From: Magnetovibrio sp.
Lineage (GTDB): Bacteria; Pseudomonadota; Alphaproteobacteria; Rhodospirillales; Casp-alpha2
DNA length: 33,759 bases
Direction of reading: 5' to 3'
Assembly: GCA_002722175.1 (NCBI GenBank)
Contig: PBKU01000042.1
Location: 1 to 33,759 of the forward strand
Each line of letters starts with the position of its first letter. Positions within the stretch are counted from its first letter, which is position 1. This document shows positions 8,518-18,249 of this stretch, one piece after another. The notes under the pieces were generated by a model. The model did no database searches. It was not told where the DNA came from and was given only the letters and a program-made list of their open reading frames with translations. Both the position numbers and the translations under genes were made by a program.

Positions 8518-11500
8518 CTATTCTTTGTCAAAGCTTTTCGCGCGAGCTGCGATAAGCCTGTTGAACATACTGGAAATATTTTTTGCTGTTTCAAGTTTGT
8601 AGTTTTCAAGGGCAGCAAAGTCTTTCATCTTGTTTGAGGTAGCCAGTATATTTTTCAGCTTTGTTGAAAAGGTGCTGAATTGCTCGTCATCTGTTGCTAG
8701 GGAAATCATAGTTTGCAATGATGACCAAAGTTCGTCAGCTTTCTCAAGAGCTGAAGCTTGCTCTCGGTTGACAAGTCCAAATTCCAAGAATTTTTTAATC
8801 CGAACTGGGGTGTCCACCATGATTAATGGGCGGTTGTCTGGAGCGTGTTTTAGTATTAAATATTGGATGATAAAATCAAGATCAGTCCTACCGCCTGGAA
8901 TATACTTTAATGACCAAGAATCCTTTGGCGGTTGATTGCGTTCGATGCGTTGTCGCATATCATGGATGTCTTGCAATAATTTGGGCACTTTAATTGGCGT
9001 TTGAAGGAAAGTTATTAGTTCATTCGAAATAGCCTTCTTTAAGCTAGGTTTTCCGAGAATTATGCGTGCTCGGGTAAGTGCCATTTTTTCCCATGTCCAG
9101 GAATGATTAATATAGTATTTTTTAAATGCTTCCAGAGATACGGCGATCGGGCCTTTGTTGCCATATGGCCGAAGTCGCATATCAATTTCATATACGCGTC
9201 CTTCCGTTGTAAGGGCTTCCACAGAGTTAATCAGGCGTTGGCATAATCGGCCAAAATATTGTGATGGGGCGAGAGATTTTTCTCCATCTGAATTAAAGGA
9301 CTCTTCAGGGTGGTCATAAATAAAGATTAAATCTAGGTCGGAATTCCATGTTAATTCTTTGCTTCCGAGTTTACCAACTGCTAACAAGGCAAATGAAGAA
9401 TTTTTTATGTTACCATATTGCTTGGAGAACTGTCTTTCTACGCAATTTGATAAAACCTGAAGTGCAGCTTCAGCGACATTGGTGAGGTGCATTTGTGCTG
9501 TTTTTGAAGAGGTTAGTCCAGTTAAGAGTTGAACGCCTATTTGAAATCGGCGATCACTATTCCAACGCCTAGCAATATCGAATTTTTCTTCAATGAAATC
9601 AGTTGTGCCGGTCTGAGAAGCTAACTCCCTTGCAAGGGACCCAAGCGAGGGCAATGGAGCCATAAAGTCCTCATCCAAGAATGCATCAAGGATGGTAGGG
9701 TTTTTGCTAAGATGTTGGGCGAGGCGCGGTGCAGTTCCAATAATTTCAAAAATTATTTGTAACAAATTAGGGTTTGACTGAAACATAGAAAACACCTGAA
9801 CGCCAAAAGGCAATTGTTCAACAAATGCATTAAAGCTAACAAATGTAGAATCCGGGTTTGGTTGATTTGAAATAGTTTTGAGTAGGACGGGAATTAATTC
9901 GGTTAGAATTTCTCGTGCTCTGGCTGAGCGGGTTGCTTTGATGCGTCCGTGATGCCAAGCCCTAATAATTTGATCAATAGTTCTTGGTGACTGGAAGCCA
10001 AGATCAGAAAGTGTTTTAAGCGTTTCAGCATCAATGTTGCTACCTGTAAAAACAAGGCTCCCGGCAGAAACGCCGGAAAGACTTAAACGAGGTGCAGCTT
10101 CAAAAAGAGAATCATAATGATGCTGAACATTTTCAATTTGACGCAGCAGTTCTTTATGAAAGGATTCGGGGCTTGGGAATCCCGCAAATGCTACAAACCT
10201 TTCATAATGCGCCTTATTTGCCGGCACCAAGTGGGTTTGTTCATCATTGATCATCTGAAGCCGGTGTTCAATAAATCGAAGAAATTTGTATGCGGCAGAA
10301 AGCTCTCTTTCGGTTTTTTCTGGAATCTTCTTTTTTTGAGCAAGATGTCTAAGGGCTTTCAATGTAGATCTGATTTGCAGAGACCGTATGCGGCCTCCCC
10401 AGATTAATTGTTGTGTTTGTGTAAAAAATTCGATTTCACGAATTCCCCCGCGCCCGATTTTTATATCATGCCCTTTTGTCATGTTGACTTTGTAGGAATG
10501 AATTTGGCGTTTGATAGAATGAATATCTTGAATGGCTGCAAAATCAAGGTGTTTCCGCCATATGAAAGGAAGAAGTTTTTTGAGAAATTCATTTCCAGCA
10601 ATAATATCGCCAGCAATTGGGCGGGATTTTATCAAGGCAGCTCTTTCCCAATTTTGACCAAGGCCCTCGTAATAGAGTTCTGCTCCTTGAACTGTGATGG
10701 CTAGTGGGGTTGACCCTGGGTCTGGACGGAGTCTCAAATCCGTGCGGAACACGTAGCCGTCTTCAGTGCGCTCATCAAGCAATCTAACAAGCAATCTAGT
10801 TAGGCGGACCAAATTAGTTTGCAGTAAAGTTGGCTGGTCAGTCGTTATGCGCATCGGATCAAAAAGGATAATTAGATCTATATCGCTAGAATAGTTCAAT
10901 TCTTTTGCACCTAATTTACCCATGGCAAGAACAATTAACCCAGAATCCCGCTCAGGGTGATTAAGATGGGGAAGGCGGAACGCACCAGCGCTTGCTAATT
11001 CCAAGAGGCTATGTTGAGTAGCGGTTGACACGGCCATTTCCGCGAAATAGGACAGTCTTTCCATTACTTTGTTTAAAGCCCAGACGCCGCTAATATCCGC
11101 TATGGCAGCTGTGAGAGATATTTGTTTTTTTGCGATGCGTAAGATATTCAATAACTCAGTAGTTTTGACGGATGTCTTTTTTTTTTGTAATTCGGCTAGA
11201 GACCATCTAAAAGTTCTATCAGGTCCCATCCTAAACAACCTAAAAACAAAAAGTGGGTCGGAAATTATTGATTGAGTTAGATAGGGGCTATTGGCAAATA
11301 CTGAGTTCAAAAGAGGCTTATAAGGGCACTTTTTATCGAATCCTTTAGGGGGTATTTTAAGACCCCGCTCATTGAGACTTGACAATGCGTCCTTCCAATG
11401 GGCCCACCCCAGTTTTGCCTTCTCAATATCGCCTGGGTTAGGGATAGAGTCTTCGCCCTTGTTTATGAAGGATTTATGCATAATTTTAGATTCCGAGACG

Positions 11501-11532
11501 CTTACACTGCGGTATCTCGGCTCATCGGTCAA
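8518..11532 (-). CDS. glnE: Bifunctional glutamine synthetase adenylyltransferase/deadenylase
   Basis: GlnE adds AMP to glutamine synthetase in nitrogen excess and removes it in limitation, under PII control. It is a duplicated nucleotidyltransferase with both copies visible. The N-terminal (deadenylase) copy has GKLGAKELNYSSDIDL at about 205-220, with Asp217 and Asp219. The C-terminal (adenylylase) copy has GKLGSKELTWNSDLDL at about 713-730. Helical GlnD/PII-response regions follow each copy. Length is normal for the family. The listed start is TTG at 11532, which has no clear ribosome binding site. ATG at 11481 (MHKSF, 987 residues) has a GGA about ten bases upstream and may be the true start. 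The gene ends 12 bases from the prfB stop (convergent) and diverges from the AsmA-like gene. Confidence 0.94.
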   Translation of the reverse strand: MTDEPRYRSVSVSESKIMHKSFINKGEDSIPNPGDIEKAKLGWAHWKDALSSLNERGLKIPPKGFDKKCPYKPLLNSVFANSPYLTQSIISDPLFVFRLFRMGPDRTFRWSLAELQKKKTSVKTTELLNILRIAKKQISLTAAIADISGVWALNKVMERLSYFAEMAVSTATQHSLLELASAGAFRLPHLNHPERDSGLIVLAMGKLGAKELNYSSDIDLIILFDPMRITTDQPTLLQTNLVRLTRLLVRLLDERTEDGYVFRTDLRLRPDPGSTPLAITVQGAELYYEGLGQNWERAALIKSRPIAGDIIAGNEFLKKLLPFIWRKHLDFAAIQDIHSIKRQIHSYKVNMTKGHDIKIGRGGIREIEFFTQTQQLIWGGRIRSLQIRSTLKALRHLAQKKKIPEKTERELSAAYKFLRFIEHRLQMINDEQTHLVPANKAHYERFVAFAGFPSPESFHKELLRQIENVQHHYDSLFEAAPRLSLSGVSAGSLVFTGSNIDAETLKTLSDLGFQSPRTIDQIIRAWHHGRIKATRSARAREILTELIPVLLKTISNQPNPDSTFVSFNAFVEQLPFGVQVFSMFQSNPNLLQIIFEIIGTAPRLAQHLSKNPTILDAFLDEDFMAPLPSLGSLARELASQTGTTDFIEEKFDIARRWNSDRRFQIGVQLLTGLTSSKTAQMHLTNVAEAALQVLSNCVERQFSKQYGNIKNSSFALLAVGKLGSKELTWNSDLDLIFIYDHPEESFNSDGEKSLAPSQYFGRLCQRLINSVEALTTEGRVYEIDMRLRPYGNKGPIAVSLEAFKKYYINHSWTWEKMALTRARIILGKPSLKKAISNELITFLQTPIKVPKLLQDIHDMRQRIERNQPPKDSWSLKYIPGGRTDLDFIIQYLILKHAPDNRPLIMVDTPVRIKKFLEFGLVNREQASALEKADELWSSLQTMISLATDDEQFSTFSTKLKNILATSNKMKDFAALENYKLETAKNISSMFNRLIAARAKSFDKE

Positions 11533-11561
11533 GTTATGTATTAACGGAAAGAATTATATTT

Positions 11562-14500
11562 GTGCGTGAGACATTCCGGAAAATTTTAAATATACTGGGT
11601 TCTTTAGTTGCGGGCATCGCAATACTAGGTGTTTTGTTGGCTTGGCAGCTCTCACGTGGCCCTATATCTCTTGGTTTCCTAAAGCCCGTTATTGAACAAT
11701 CCCTGCTACCTGGCGAGCACATCAAGAACTTGAAAGTTGACGATGCAATCCTTACTTGGGCTGGGTGGGAACGTGCCCTTGATATTCGTATTATCAATTT
11801 ACGGTTTTTGGGGCTGAGCGGGGCCGAAATTATGAGAATTCCCGAGCTTTCCCTTTCACTTAGCGCTTCAGCTCTCGCTGTTGGTGAAATTGCCCCACGA
11901 AGCATTGAGATATTTGGGCCAGAATTGAGGTTGGTTCGTACCCCAAGTGGTACAATAGAATTTGGGATTAGGTCGACTTCGTCGATTGTAGGCGTCGATG
12001 CATACACGATCGTATCTTGGCTTTTTCAACCTCCAGTTTCAGGAAAACAGCTAGACTTTCTTAGTACCATTAGTGTGGTTGGAGGTGAGCTATCTGTAGA
12101 GGACAGACGTTTAAAGAAAATTTGGAATTCCCCTGTTGAATACGCAGAACTGACCCGTACTGGAACGGAGGTCTCACTTTCTGCACAGCTGCAGCTAGAC
12201 TTAGGTGGAGAAGTTTCTGATATTTCACTTTCGGGCAGATTAGAGAGGTATCAAAAAAAGATGTTTGCCCATATAGGGTTTTCAAGATTGCCGCTTGCTG
12301 AAGTGTCAGAATATTTCGACAAGCTCGGATATCTAAATAATATTGATCTGTTAGGTGACGGGTTTGTATCAGTAGAATCTGACCTTAATGGCATTATCAA
12401 TAGCAGTAAATTTGAAATAAACGGTGGAGAGGGCAGTATAACCTTGCCCAATTTGCCAGAGCAAAAGCTTTTAGTAGAAAACGCATATTTAAAAGGAAAA
12501 GTTTTTAGGGCTCAAGATTCTGTTAGCATTGAGAGGTTAAAAGTTCGATTTGACCCAAGTAGCTTGTTGAAGTTACCTCAACCGATCCATCACAATATTC
12601 CTATAAGGGAGGTAGACGTCCGTGGCAACTATTATCCCAGCCAACGTAAATTTGAAATATTAGAATCTGAGGTTGACTTTAGTGGACCAATCGGCGGATT
12701 TACAGGGACTGTAAACTTGCTGTCCTTAGGCCATGGAAAAAGTGATATTTTGGTTAAAGGCGATGGCTACCTGAACCAGATTGATACAAGAGAAATAAAA
12801 AAACTATGGCCGCGATTCGTCAAGCCAGATGTACGCGACTGGGTGACGGAGCACATAACAGCAGGCTTTTTAGACCAGCTGCGAAGCGAATTTGCCTTTA
12901 AATTCACCCATCAAAATATAGTTCAAGTTATGAAGATTAAGGGCGATATGGTATTAAACGATCTAGCGGTGACTTATTTGTCAGATATTCCGCCGATTGC
13001 GATAGAGAATAGTTACATTACTTTTAATAACAAAAAAATGGTCATTCATGTTGATGATGCAAGATCCGAAAACTTGACACTTACTGATGGCCAAATGGTT
13101 ATCACGGGATTAGATAAGAAAGACCAAGCGGCGGGGCTATCATTTAAGGTTCATGCACCCCTTTCCGACGCTTTGGTTTATTTAGATCATCCGAGATTAA
13201 ATTTTGTGAGTGAATTGGAACTTGATGCAGCCAGTTCAACTGGGTTCATTGAAAGCCAATTAGAACTAAGTTTTCCTCTAGAGAAGACGCTCAGGTTAGA
13301 CAATATTAATTTTAATGTAATTTCAGAGATAACTAATGTTTCGATGTCAGAAGTATTTAGTGAGTATAATCTTAGCAAAGGAAAGTTTCAGCTTTCAATC
13401 GATAGCAAAGGTATGGTTGTCTCGGGTGGGGCACAGCTCAGGGAAATCCCACTTGATCTTAAATGGGAGATAAATTTTTTGAAAGATGCGCCGTTTAGAA
13501 ATCGATATAATTTGAGGGGCCATCTCAAAGATGTGAAGCAGTTGGAATACTTCGGTGTTGATTCAGGGCTGCTTGATGAAAAATTTATCCACGGAAGTTT
13601 GGGTATTAAACTACAGCACACTTCACTGGATACATTAGACCATCGCCTGGAGGTGGAGCTAGACCTAAAAAATACTGAACTAATTATCCCTATGCTTGAT
13701 CTATCAAAATCCAATGGGGTGAATTCGGTTTTTAAATTCAGTTCTATAATTTCTGACGACCCAATCGCTAAGGTTTCATATTTTGAGTTAGTCTCAGAAA
13801 AAATCAAATTTTTTGGTTCAGCTGAATATGATCGTAATACGAGAAAAGTAAAACGAGTTAATGTCGATAGGTTGGCTTTTGACCGGACTGATATATATGG
13901 TGCTCTTATCACCCACCGTAACAATGGATGGGAGCTTGGGTTTCAAGGCTCTACGTTTGATTTCTCATCACTTTGGGATGAATTTATTGGTGATACAGAT
14001 AGTAATATTAATGAAGTGCTGCCAACGTTGACTATTGCCATCGAATTTAAAGAATTATGGTTGAATAGTGAAACGTCACTGGAAAACGTTTCGGGGACAT
14101 TCAGGCATGAAAATGGTTATTGGAAAACAATTTTGTTTAAAGGTGATTTGGTAACAGGGGGGGAAATCAAGATCGCCCTCAGACCAAATAGTTCGGGTCG
14201 TCGTAATCTTGATTTAGAGTCTGATGATGCTGGTCTGGTGTTGCAATACCTTGATTATTTTGAAGGCATGAAAGGAGGCAGGCTCTGGTTAACTGGGCAA
14301 TATGATGATACTAAGCCTGGCCGTCCGCTAACAGGCGAACTGTTTGTTCGGGATTACCGTATAACAAATGCCCCTATGCTTGCAAGGATTCTAAGTATAA
14401 TGGCCTTAACAGGCATTTTAGATGCAATGCAGGGTGAGGGGCTTGGGTTTTCCAAGTTACAAGTCCCGTTTGTTTCCCATGCTGGCTTATTGGAAATAAA

Positions 14501-14870
14501 AGATGCTAGAGCTAGCGGTGCCTCTCTCGGTTTTACTGCACGTGGCACTATATATACACATGCTGATATTGTTGAAATAGACGGGACTGTTGTGCCAGCT
14601 TACATGATTAATTCGGCTATAAAATCGGCTTTAGATTATATTCCCTTGTTAGGAAATATTCTTACAGGGGAAGAAAAGGGAGGTGGTGTCTTTGCAGCAA
14701 ATTTTAGAATGACAGGGCCTCAAGAAAGCCCTACTGTAAAGATCAACCCACTATCAGCGCTCACTCCTGGAATTTTGCGAAACATTTTTGGAATATGGGA
14801 CGATGAAAATAAAAAAGTAAATAATAAAGAAAAAAATAAAGATTTAATGAAAACTAAGCCATACAAATAG
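11562..14870 (+). CDS. AsmA/YhdP-like envelope protein (DUF3971 plus AsmA-like C-terminal region)
   Basis: Protein of 1102 residues with a single N-terminal membrane segment (about 8-30); the rest is predicted to sit in the periplasm. Long stretches of alternating hydrophobic and polar residues with repeated DL/EI strands suit the extended beta-groove of the AsmA/TamB/YhdP family. These proteins are thought to bridge the inner and outer membranes and move phospholipids. The most family-specific part is at about 1027-1075: PLLGNILTGEEKGGGV, then NFRMTGP and INPLSALTPG, typical of the AsmA-like C-terminal domain in alphaproteobacterial YhdP relatives. The C-terminus is a short Lys/Asn-rich tail. 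Start is GTG 11562 with GGAAAG about ten bases upstream. Family assignment is fairly safe; the lipid-transport role is inferred from relatives. Confidence 0.82.
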   Translation: MRETFRKILNILGSLVAGIAILGVLLAWQLSRGPISLGFLKPVIEQSLLPGEHIKNLKVDDAILTWAGWERALDIRIINLRFLGLSGAEIMRIPELSLSLSASALAVGEIAPRSIEIFGPELRLVRTPSGTIEFGIRSTSSIVGVDAYTIVSWLFQPPVSGKQLDFLSTISVVGGELSVEDRRLKKIWNSPVEYAELTRTGTEVSLSAQLQLDLGGEVSDISLSGRLERYQKKMFAHIGFSRLPLAEVSEYFDKLGYLNNIDLLGDGFVSVESDLNGIINSSKFEINGGEGSITLPNLPEQKLLVENAYLKGKVFRAQDSVSIERLKVRFDPSSLLKLPQPIHHNIPIREVDVRGNYYPSQRKFEILESEVDFSGPIGGFTGTVNLLSLGHGKSDILVKGDGYLNQIDTREIKKLWPRFVKPDVRDWVTEHITAGFLDQLRSEFAFKFTHQNIVQVMKIKGDMVLNDLAVTYLSDIPPIAIENSYITFNNKKMVIHVDDARSENLTLTDGQMVITGLDKKDQAAGLSFKVHAPLSDALVYLDHPRLNFVSELELDAASSTGFIESQLELSFPLEKTLRLDNINFNVISEITNVSMSEVFSEYNLSKGKFQLSIDSKGMVVSGGAQLREIPLDLKWEINFLKDAPFRNRYNLRGHLKDVKQLEYFGVDSGLLDEKFIHGSLGIKLQHTSLDTLDHRLEVELDLKNTELIIPMLDLSKSNGVNSVFKFSSIISDDPIAKVSYFELVSEKIKFFGSAEYDRNTRKVKRVNVDRLAFDRTDIYGALITHRNNGWELGFQGSTFDFSSLWDEFIGDTDSNINEVLPTLTIAIEFKELWLNSETSLENVSGTFRHENGYWKTILFKGDLVTGGEIKIALRPNSSGRRNLDLESDDAGLVLQYLDYFEGMKGGRLWLTGQYDDTKPGRPLTGELFVRDYRITNAPMLARILSIMALTGILDAMQGEGLGFSKLQVPFVSHAGLLEIKDARASGASLGFTARGTIYTHADIVEIDGTVVPAYMINSAIKSALDYIPLLGNILTGEEKGGGVFAANFRMTGPQESPTVKINPLSALTPGILRNIFGIWDDENKKVNNKEKNKDLMKTKPYK

Positions 14871-14900
14871 TGGAATAAGTGAAATTTGGGTTTTTGTGAA

Positions 14901-16184
14901 TTAAACTACTCGAATCAGCACGTGGCGTTTTTTACCGGCTGATAATTTAATTGTACCATTGGCATTTAAGTCAGTTATTGAAACCCTAGAGGTTTCGTTG
15001 TCCACTGGATCGTCATTTACCCGGCCTCCGCCACCCTTAATCAAACGTCGTGCTTCGCTATTAGATTCTACTAATCCCGAATTGTGAAATAGTTGAAAAA
15101 CAAGAATGCCAGTTTCAAGGTCTGAGCGCGGGACGTTGAAGACCCGAAGTTGCTCTCCTGCTTGTTTTTGTTCAAATGTTTGCTCTGATGTATGCCGGGC
15201 ACCCAAAGCGGTCTTTTCCCCATGACAAAGTTTGGTTGTTTCATCAGCAAGAATTTTTTTAGCATCATTAATTTCTGCTCCTGATAACTTTTCCAACCGA
15301 GAGATTTCATCAAGAGGCAGTTCTGTGAACAACTTTAAATATCTACTTAAGTCAGAATCCGCGGTATTGCGCCAAAATTGCCAATAATCATATGGACTTA
15401 GCATATCCCGATTGAGCCATATTGCACCTTTAACGGTTTTTCCCATTTTACGTCCTGATGAAGATGTTAATAGTGGGGTCGTCAACCCCCATGCATTGGA
15501 CTTTTCGCCTGACAAAGAGTATTGGGTGCGTCGAATTAATTCAACGCCATTAATTATGTTTCCCCACTGATCGGACCCACCCATTTGAAGAACACAGCCC
15601 TTATCGTTATACAATCGGTAAAAGTCATAAGCCTGGAGAACCATGTAGTTGAATTCAAGGAAAGAGAGGGGTTGTTCACGATCAAGTCGAGATTTAACAG
15701 AATCGAATGTCAACATTCGATTGATCGTAAAGCAAGTGCCAAAATCACGAAGAAATTTAATATAATTAAGGTCGTTTAACCAGTCGGCGTTGGTAACTAT
15801 GGAAGCGTCCGTTGGCCCAGGTCCAAACTGAAGATAATTCTTGAATATATTTTTTATACTGTTCATATTTTGATTTATATCGCTTTCACTAAGCAACTGT
15901 CTGCTTTCGTCTTTTCCGGAAGGATCGCCAATTTTTGACGTGCCGTTCCCCAGAAGGATAATTGGTTTGTGCCCGCTTTGCTGAAGGTGCCTGAGAAGCA
16001 TGATAGATAAAAGGGATCCGACATGTAGGCTTTTAGCGGTGCAATCAAACCCAATATAAGCAATTATTTCACCAGGCTTTGCAGCAAGTTTATCCAACGA
16101 CAACAAATCTGTGCACTGATTTAGTAAGCTCCGCTCAGAAATTCGATTGATAAATTCAGACTTGTAAGCTTTCATCTTTATCAT
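14901..16184 (-). CDS. tyrS: Tyrosyl-tRNA synthetase
   Basis: Charges tRNA-Tyr in the cytoplasm; class Ic, 427 residues. The HIGH-type signature is HVGS (54-57), followed by the tyrosine/ATP pocket ([17 protein letters not shown]). The pocket segment [11 protein letters not shown] lies at 200-210. The KMSKS-type loop is KMGKT (246-250). The C-terminal S4 RNA-binding domain is visible as [15 protein letters not shown] and the following strands. ATG 16184 has a GGAG only about two bases away, whereas ATG at 16175 (fourth codon) has it eleven bases away, so either may start the protein. The gene is divergent from anmK (79-base spacer) and convergent with the AsmA-like gene. Confidence 0.97.
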   Translation of the reverse strand: MIKMKAYKSEFINRISERSLLNQCTDLLSLDKLAAKPGEIIAYIGFDCTAKSLHVGSLLSIMLLRHLQQSGHKPIILLGNGTSKIGDPSGKDESRQLLSESDINQNMNSIKNIFKNYLQFGPGPTDASIVTNADWLNDLNYIKFLRDFGTCFTINRMLTFDSVKSRLDREQPLSFLEFNYMVLQAYDFYRLYNDKGCVLQMGGSDQWGNIINGVELIRRTQYSLSGEKSNAWGLTTPLLTSSSGRKMGKTVKGAIWLNRDMLSPYDYWQFWRNTADSDLSRYLKLFTELPLDEISRLEKLSGAEINDAKKILADETTKLCHGEKTALGARHTSEQTFEQKQAGEQLRVFNVPRSDLETGILVFQLFHNSGLVESNSEARRLIKGGGGRVNDDPVDNETSRVSITDLNANGTIKLSAGKKRHVLIRVV

Positions 16185-16263
16185 ATCTCCATTTGACCTT
16201 GGCAGAGAAGTCGTTCATTTACACAATTGTAGCTAGAGAGACAACACATAGGGGCTAAATTTA

Positions 16264-17349
16264 ATGTATGGTAAGATATTTAGGGCTATAGGTTTAATGA
16301 GCGGGACCTCCCTTGATGGGATTGATGCTGCGATAATTAATAGTGATGGTAAAGTAATTAATTCTATAGGATCCTCATTAACCTATCCCTACGACCCTAA
16401 ACTTCGGCAGAAGATCAGAAATCTATTTGGCATGCCGCTTGAGAGGAACGCTGTCACTAGACATGTTTCAAGTGAATTAACTTTAGAGCACGCAAGAGCT
16501 GTACGGGGGCTTTTAGAGCTCGCGGGTGGAAAAATTGAAAGTATTGATGTGATCGGGTTTCATGGACAAACGGTGTTTCATGCACCAGAGAAGCGTATGA
16601 CCTGCCAGATCGGCGATGGTGACTTATTAGCTAGAGAACTAGGTGTTACGGTGGTAGCTGATTTTCGAACCAATGATATAGCTCATGGGGGGCAGGGGGC
16701 CCCGTTAGTTCCGTTATTTCATAAGGCATTGGCAGAGCCGTTAGAAAAACCTATTTCTATTCTCAACATTGGGGGGGTTGCTAATTTAACATGGATAAGT
16801 GCAGATGATGGCATTATTGCTTTCGACACAGGTCCAGGTAATGCACTTATAAATGACTGGGTTTTTGAGAAAGCAGGCAACGGGATGGATGAGGGAGGCG
16901 CTCTTGCTAGGTCAGGTATGGTAGACAAAGAAATTCTGCGTGCAATGTTAACAAATTCATACTTTGAAAGGCCATATCCAAAGTCTTTGGATCGTGGTTA
17001 TTTTAATCTTGATTCCGTTTGCAGTTTGTCGAACGAAGACGGGGCGGCGACTTTAACAGCATTTACCGCTGCATGTGTTGCAAAAGCAGAAAATATACTG
17101 CCTTCCCGTCCAATTCGATGGTTGGTCTCAGGCGGTGGTAGACATAACCTGACTTTGATGTCCGAGCTTCGAGCTTGCTTAAAAGATGAAGTTGTACCTA
17201 TTGAAATAGCTGGTTGGCAAGGTGATAGCCTTGAGGCCCAGGCCTTTGGCTTTTTGGCTGTACGTTCGCTATTAGGGTTGCCAATAACCTTACCATCAAC
17301 AACAGGGTGCTCACACCCAGTTTCTGGTGGCACGTTCTATTACCCATAA
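16264..17349 (+). CDS. anmK: Anhydro-N-acetylmuramic acid kinase
   Basis: Phosphorylates and opens 1,6-anhydro-MurNAc recovered from turned-over peptidoglycan, giving MurNAc-6-phosphate for cell-wall recycling. The 361-residue protein has the family N-terminal phosphate loop GLMSGTSLDGIDAA (11-24), the central DFRTNDIAHGGQGAPL motif, then NIGGVANLT and FDTGPGN, and a C-terminal VSGGGRHN segment, all diagnostic for AnmK. Start ATG 16264 has an AGGGG about ten bases upstream. The anmK/tyrS divergent pairing is common in Alphaproteobacteria. Its wall-recycling role complements amiC and mrcA in the same window, although it is not in their transcription unit. A G7 run lies at 16771-16777. Confidence 0.96.
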   Translation: MYGKIFRAIGLMSGTSLDGIDAAIINSDGKVINSIGSSLTYPYDPKLRQKIRNLFGMPLERNAVTRHVSSELTLEHARAVRGLLELAGGKIESIDVIGFHGQTVFHAPEKRMTCQIGDGDLLARELGVTVVADFRTNDIAHGGQGAPLVPLFHKALAEPLEKPISILNIGGVANLTWISADDGIIAFDTGPGNALINDWVFEKAGNGMDEGGALARSGMVDKEILRAMLTNSYFERPYPKSLDRGYFNLDSVCSLSNEDGAATLTAFTAACVAKAENILPSRPIRWLVSGGGRHNLTLMSELRACLKDEVVPIEIAGWQGDSLEAQAFGFLAVRSLLGLPITLPSTTGCSHPVSGGTFYYP

Positions 17350-17397
17350 GAAAATTTTATAGCACTAATATTTTTTTATCAGTTTTCCTCTAATATA

Positions 17398-18039
17398 TTA
17401 ATTAGGCAGTACTTTTTTAAGGTAGGTATCAATTATATTTTCCAGGGCCTTGACATGTTTTTGAAAGAAATGGTTTGAACCGGTTACAGTCTGCAATTCA
17501 ATAGTAATTTTTTTTTGTTTTTTTAGCTTTTCTGCAAGCTTAACAGCCGATTCAAGAGGAATATATTCGTCGGCTGATCCATGAATCAATAAGCCAGAAG
17601 CTGGGCAAGGTGCAAGAAAAGAAAAATCATGCTGACTAGCCGGTGGTGAAACAGAAATAAAACCGTTTATTTCCGGACGACGCATCATTAGTTGCATTGA
17701 AATCCAAGCGCCAAATGAAAATCCAGCTACCCAGCAGTCTCGCGCATTTGTGTTAAATGATTGCATCCAATCAAGTGCTCCCGCGGCGTCGGACAACTCA
17801 CCCTGGCCATTATCAAAAACGCCCTGCGACCGCCCAACTCCCCGAAAATTGAACCGGAGTACAGAAAAGCCCTGTCTAACAAAACAGTGATGAAGGCAAA
17901 ATACCACTTTATTGCTCATCGTTCCGCCATGCTGGGGGCTGGGATGTAGGATGAGCGCTAGAGGGGCATTGGCAGACTTTGAATGATGGTAACGGCCTTC
18001 AAGGCGTCCTTCAGGACCGTTGAAGATGACTTCAGGCAT
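17398..18039 (-). CDS. Small alpha/beta hydrolase (COG2945 type)
   Basis: Protein of 213 residues with an alpha/beta hydrolase fold. The catalytic triad can be read as Ser108 (GFSFGAW nucleophile elbow), Asp157 (GSADEYIP) and His190 (GSNHFF). The oxyanion region is LILHPSPQHGGTM (29-41) and FNFRGVGRSQG lies at 63-73. No signal peptide is visible, so it is probably cytoplasmic. The whole fold is small, without a lid domain, as in the conserved hydrolase group often annotated as a dienelactone-hydrolase-like esterase. The substrate is unknown. It converges with anmK (48-base spacer) and diverges from cysE, so it is not in the SUF transcription unit. Confidence 0.85.
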   Translation of the reverse strand: MPEVIFNGPEGRLEGRYHHSKSANAPLALILHPSPQHGGTMSNKVVFCLHHCFVRQGFSVLRFNFRGVGRSQGVFDNGQGELSDAAGALDWMQSFNTNARDCWVAGFSFGAWISMQLMMRRPEINGFISVSPPASQHDFSFLAPCPASGLLIHGSADEYIPLESAVKLAEKLKKQKKITIELQTVTGSNHFFQKHVKALENIIDTYLKKVLPN

Positions 18040-18115
18040 GTTAGTTAATCCTATCGCAATTTATTTGTTAAACAACGAAGCAGGCATTCTAACGATTAGT
18101 GCGGTATAAGCAAAC

Positions 18116-18128
18116 AGCCAATATGGCT
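18116..18128. repeat. Short perfect palindrome upstream of the cysE promoter
   Basis: AGCCA, three bases ATA, TGGCT: five-base arms in perfect inverted symmetry, ending six bases before the candidate -35 box. The size and place would suit a binding site for a dimeric regulator, but a repeat of this length can occur by chance and I do not recognise its owner. Confidence 0.3.
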
Positions 18129-18130
18129 TT

Positions 18131-18163
18131 ATACTTGACCAAATTAGTAGGTCTTCTTATATA
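18131..18163 (+). promoter_or_regulatory. Candidate cysE-iscR-suf promoter overlapped by an IscR-like site
   Basis: TTGACC (18135-18140) and TATATA (18158-18163) are separated by exactly 17 bases, a good sigma70-type pair. Positions 18131-18155 start ATACTTGACC and then read AAATT AGTAGG. Against the E. coli type-1 IscR motif as I recall it (half ATASYYGACT, five bases RWWWY, half AGTCRRSTAT) I count 20 matches of 25. The left half is nearly perfect and most mismatches are at the far right. The site covers the -35 and the spacer, where binding would repress. No other SUF-operon spacer shows a comparable promoter or site. Function is inferred. Confidence 0.5.
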
Positions 18164-18249
18164 ACAACGGAGGGCTTATATTTGTTTTGAAATATTTGAC
18201 TGTGTATTTAGTAGAGGTCTTGTATTGAGGTTGGAGCAAAGTAGTTTTA

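Noticed and set aside
11534-12007. 157-codon minus-strand ORF opposite the AsmA-like gene
   Set aside because: Antisense shadow with low-complexity Ser/Pro/Arg composition; the plus-strand frame is continuous for 1102 residues and has family features.
13388-13924. 178-codon minus-strand ORF opposite the AsmA-like gene
   Set aside because: Ser-rich antisense shadow of a coding frame; no start signal or domain.
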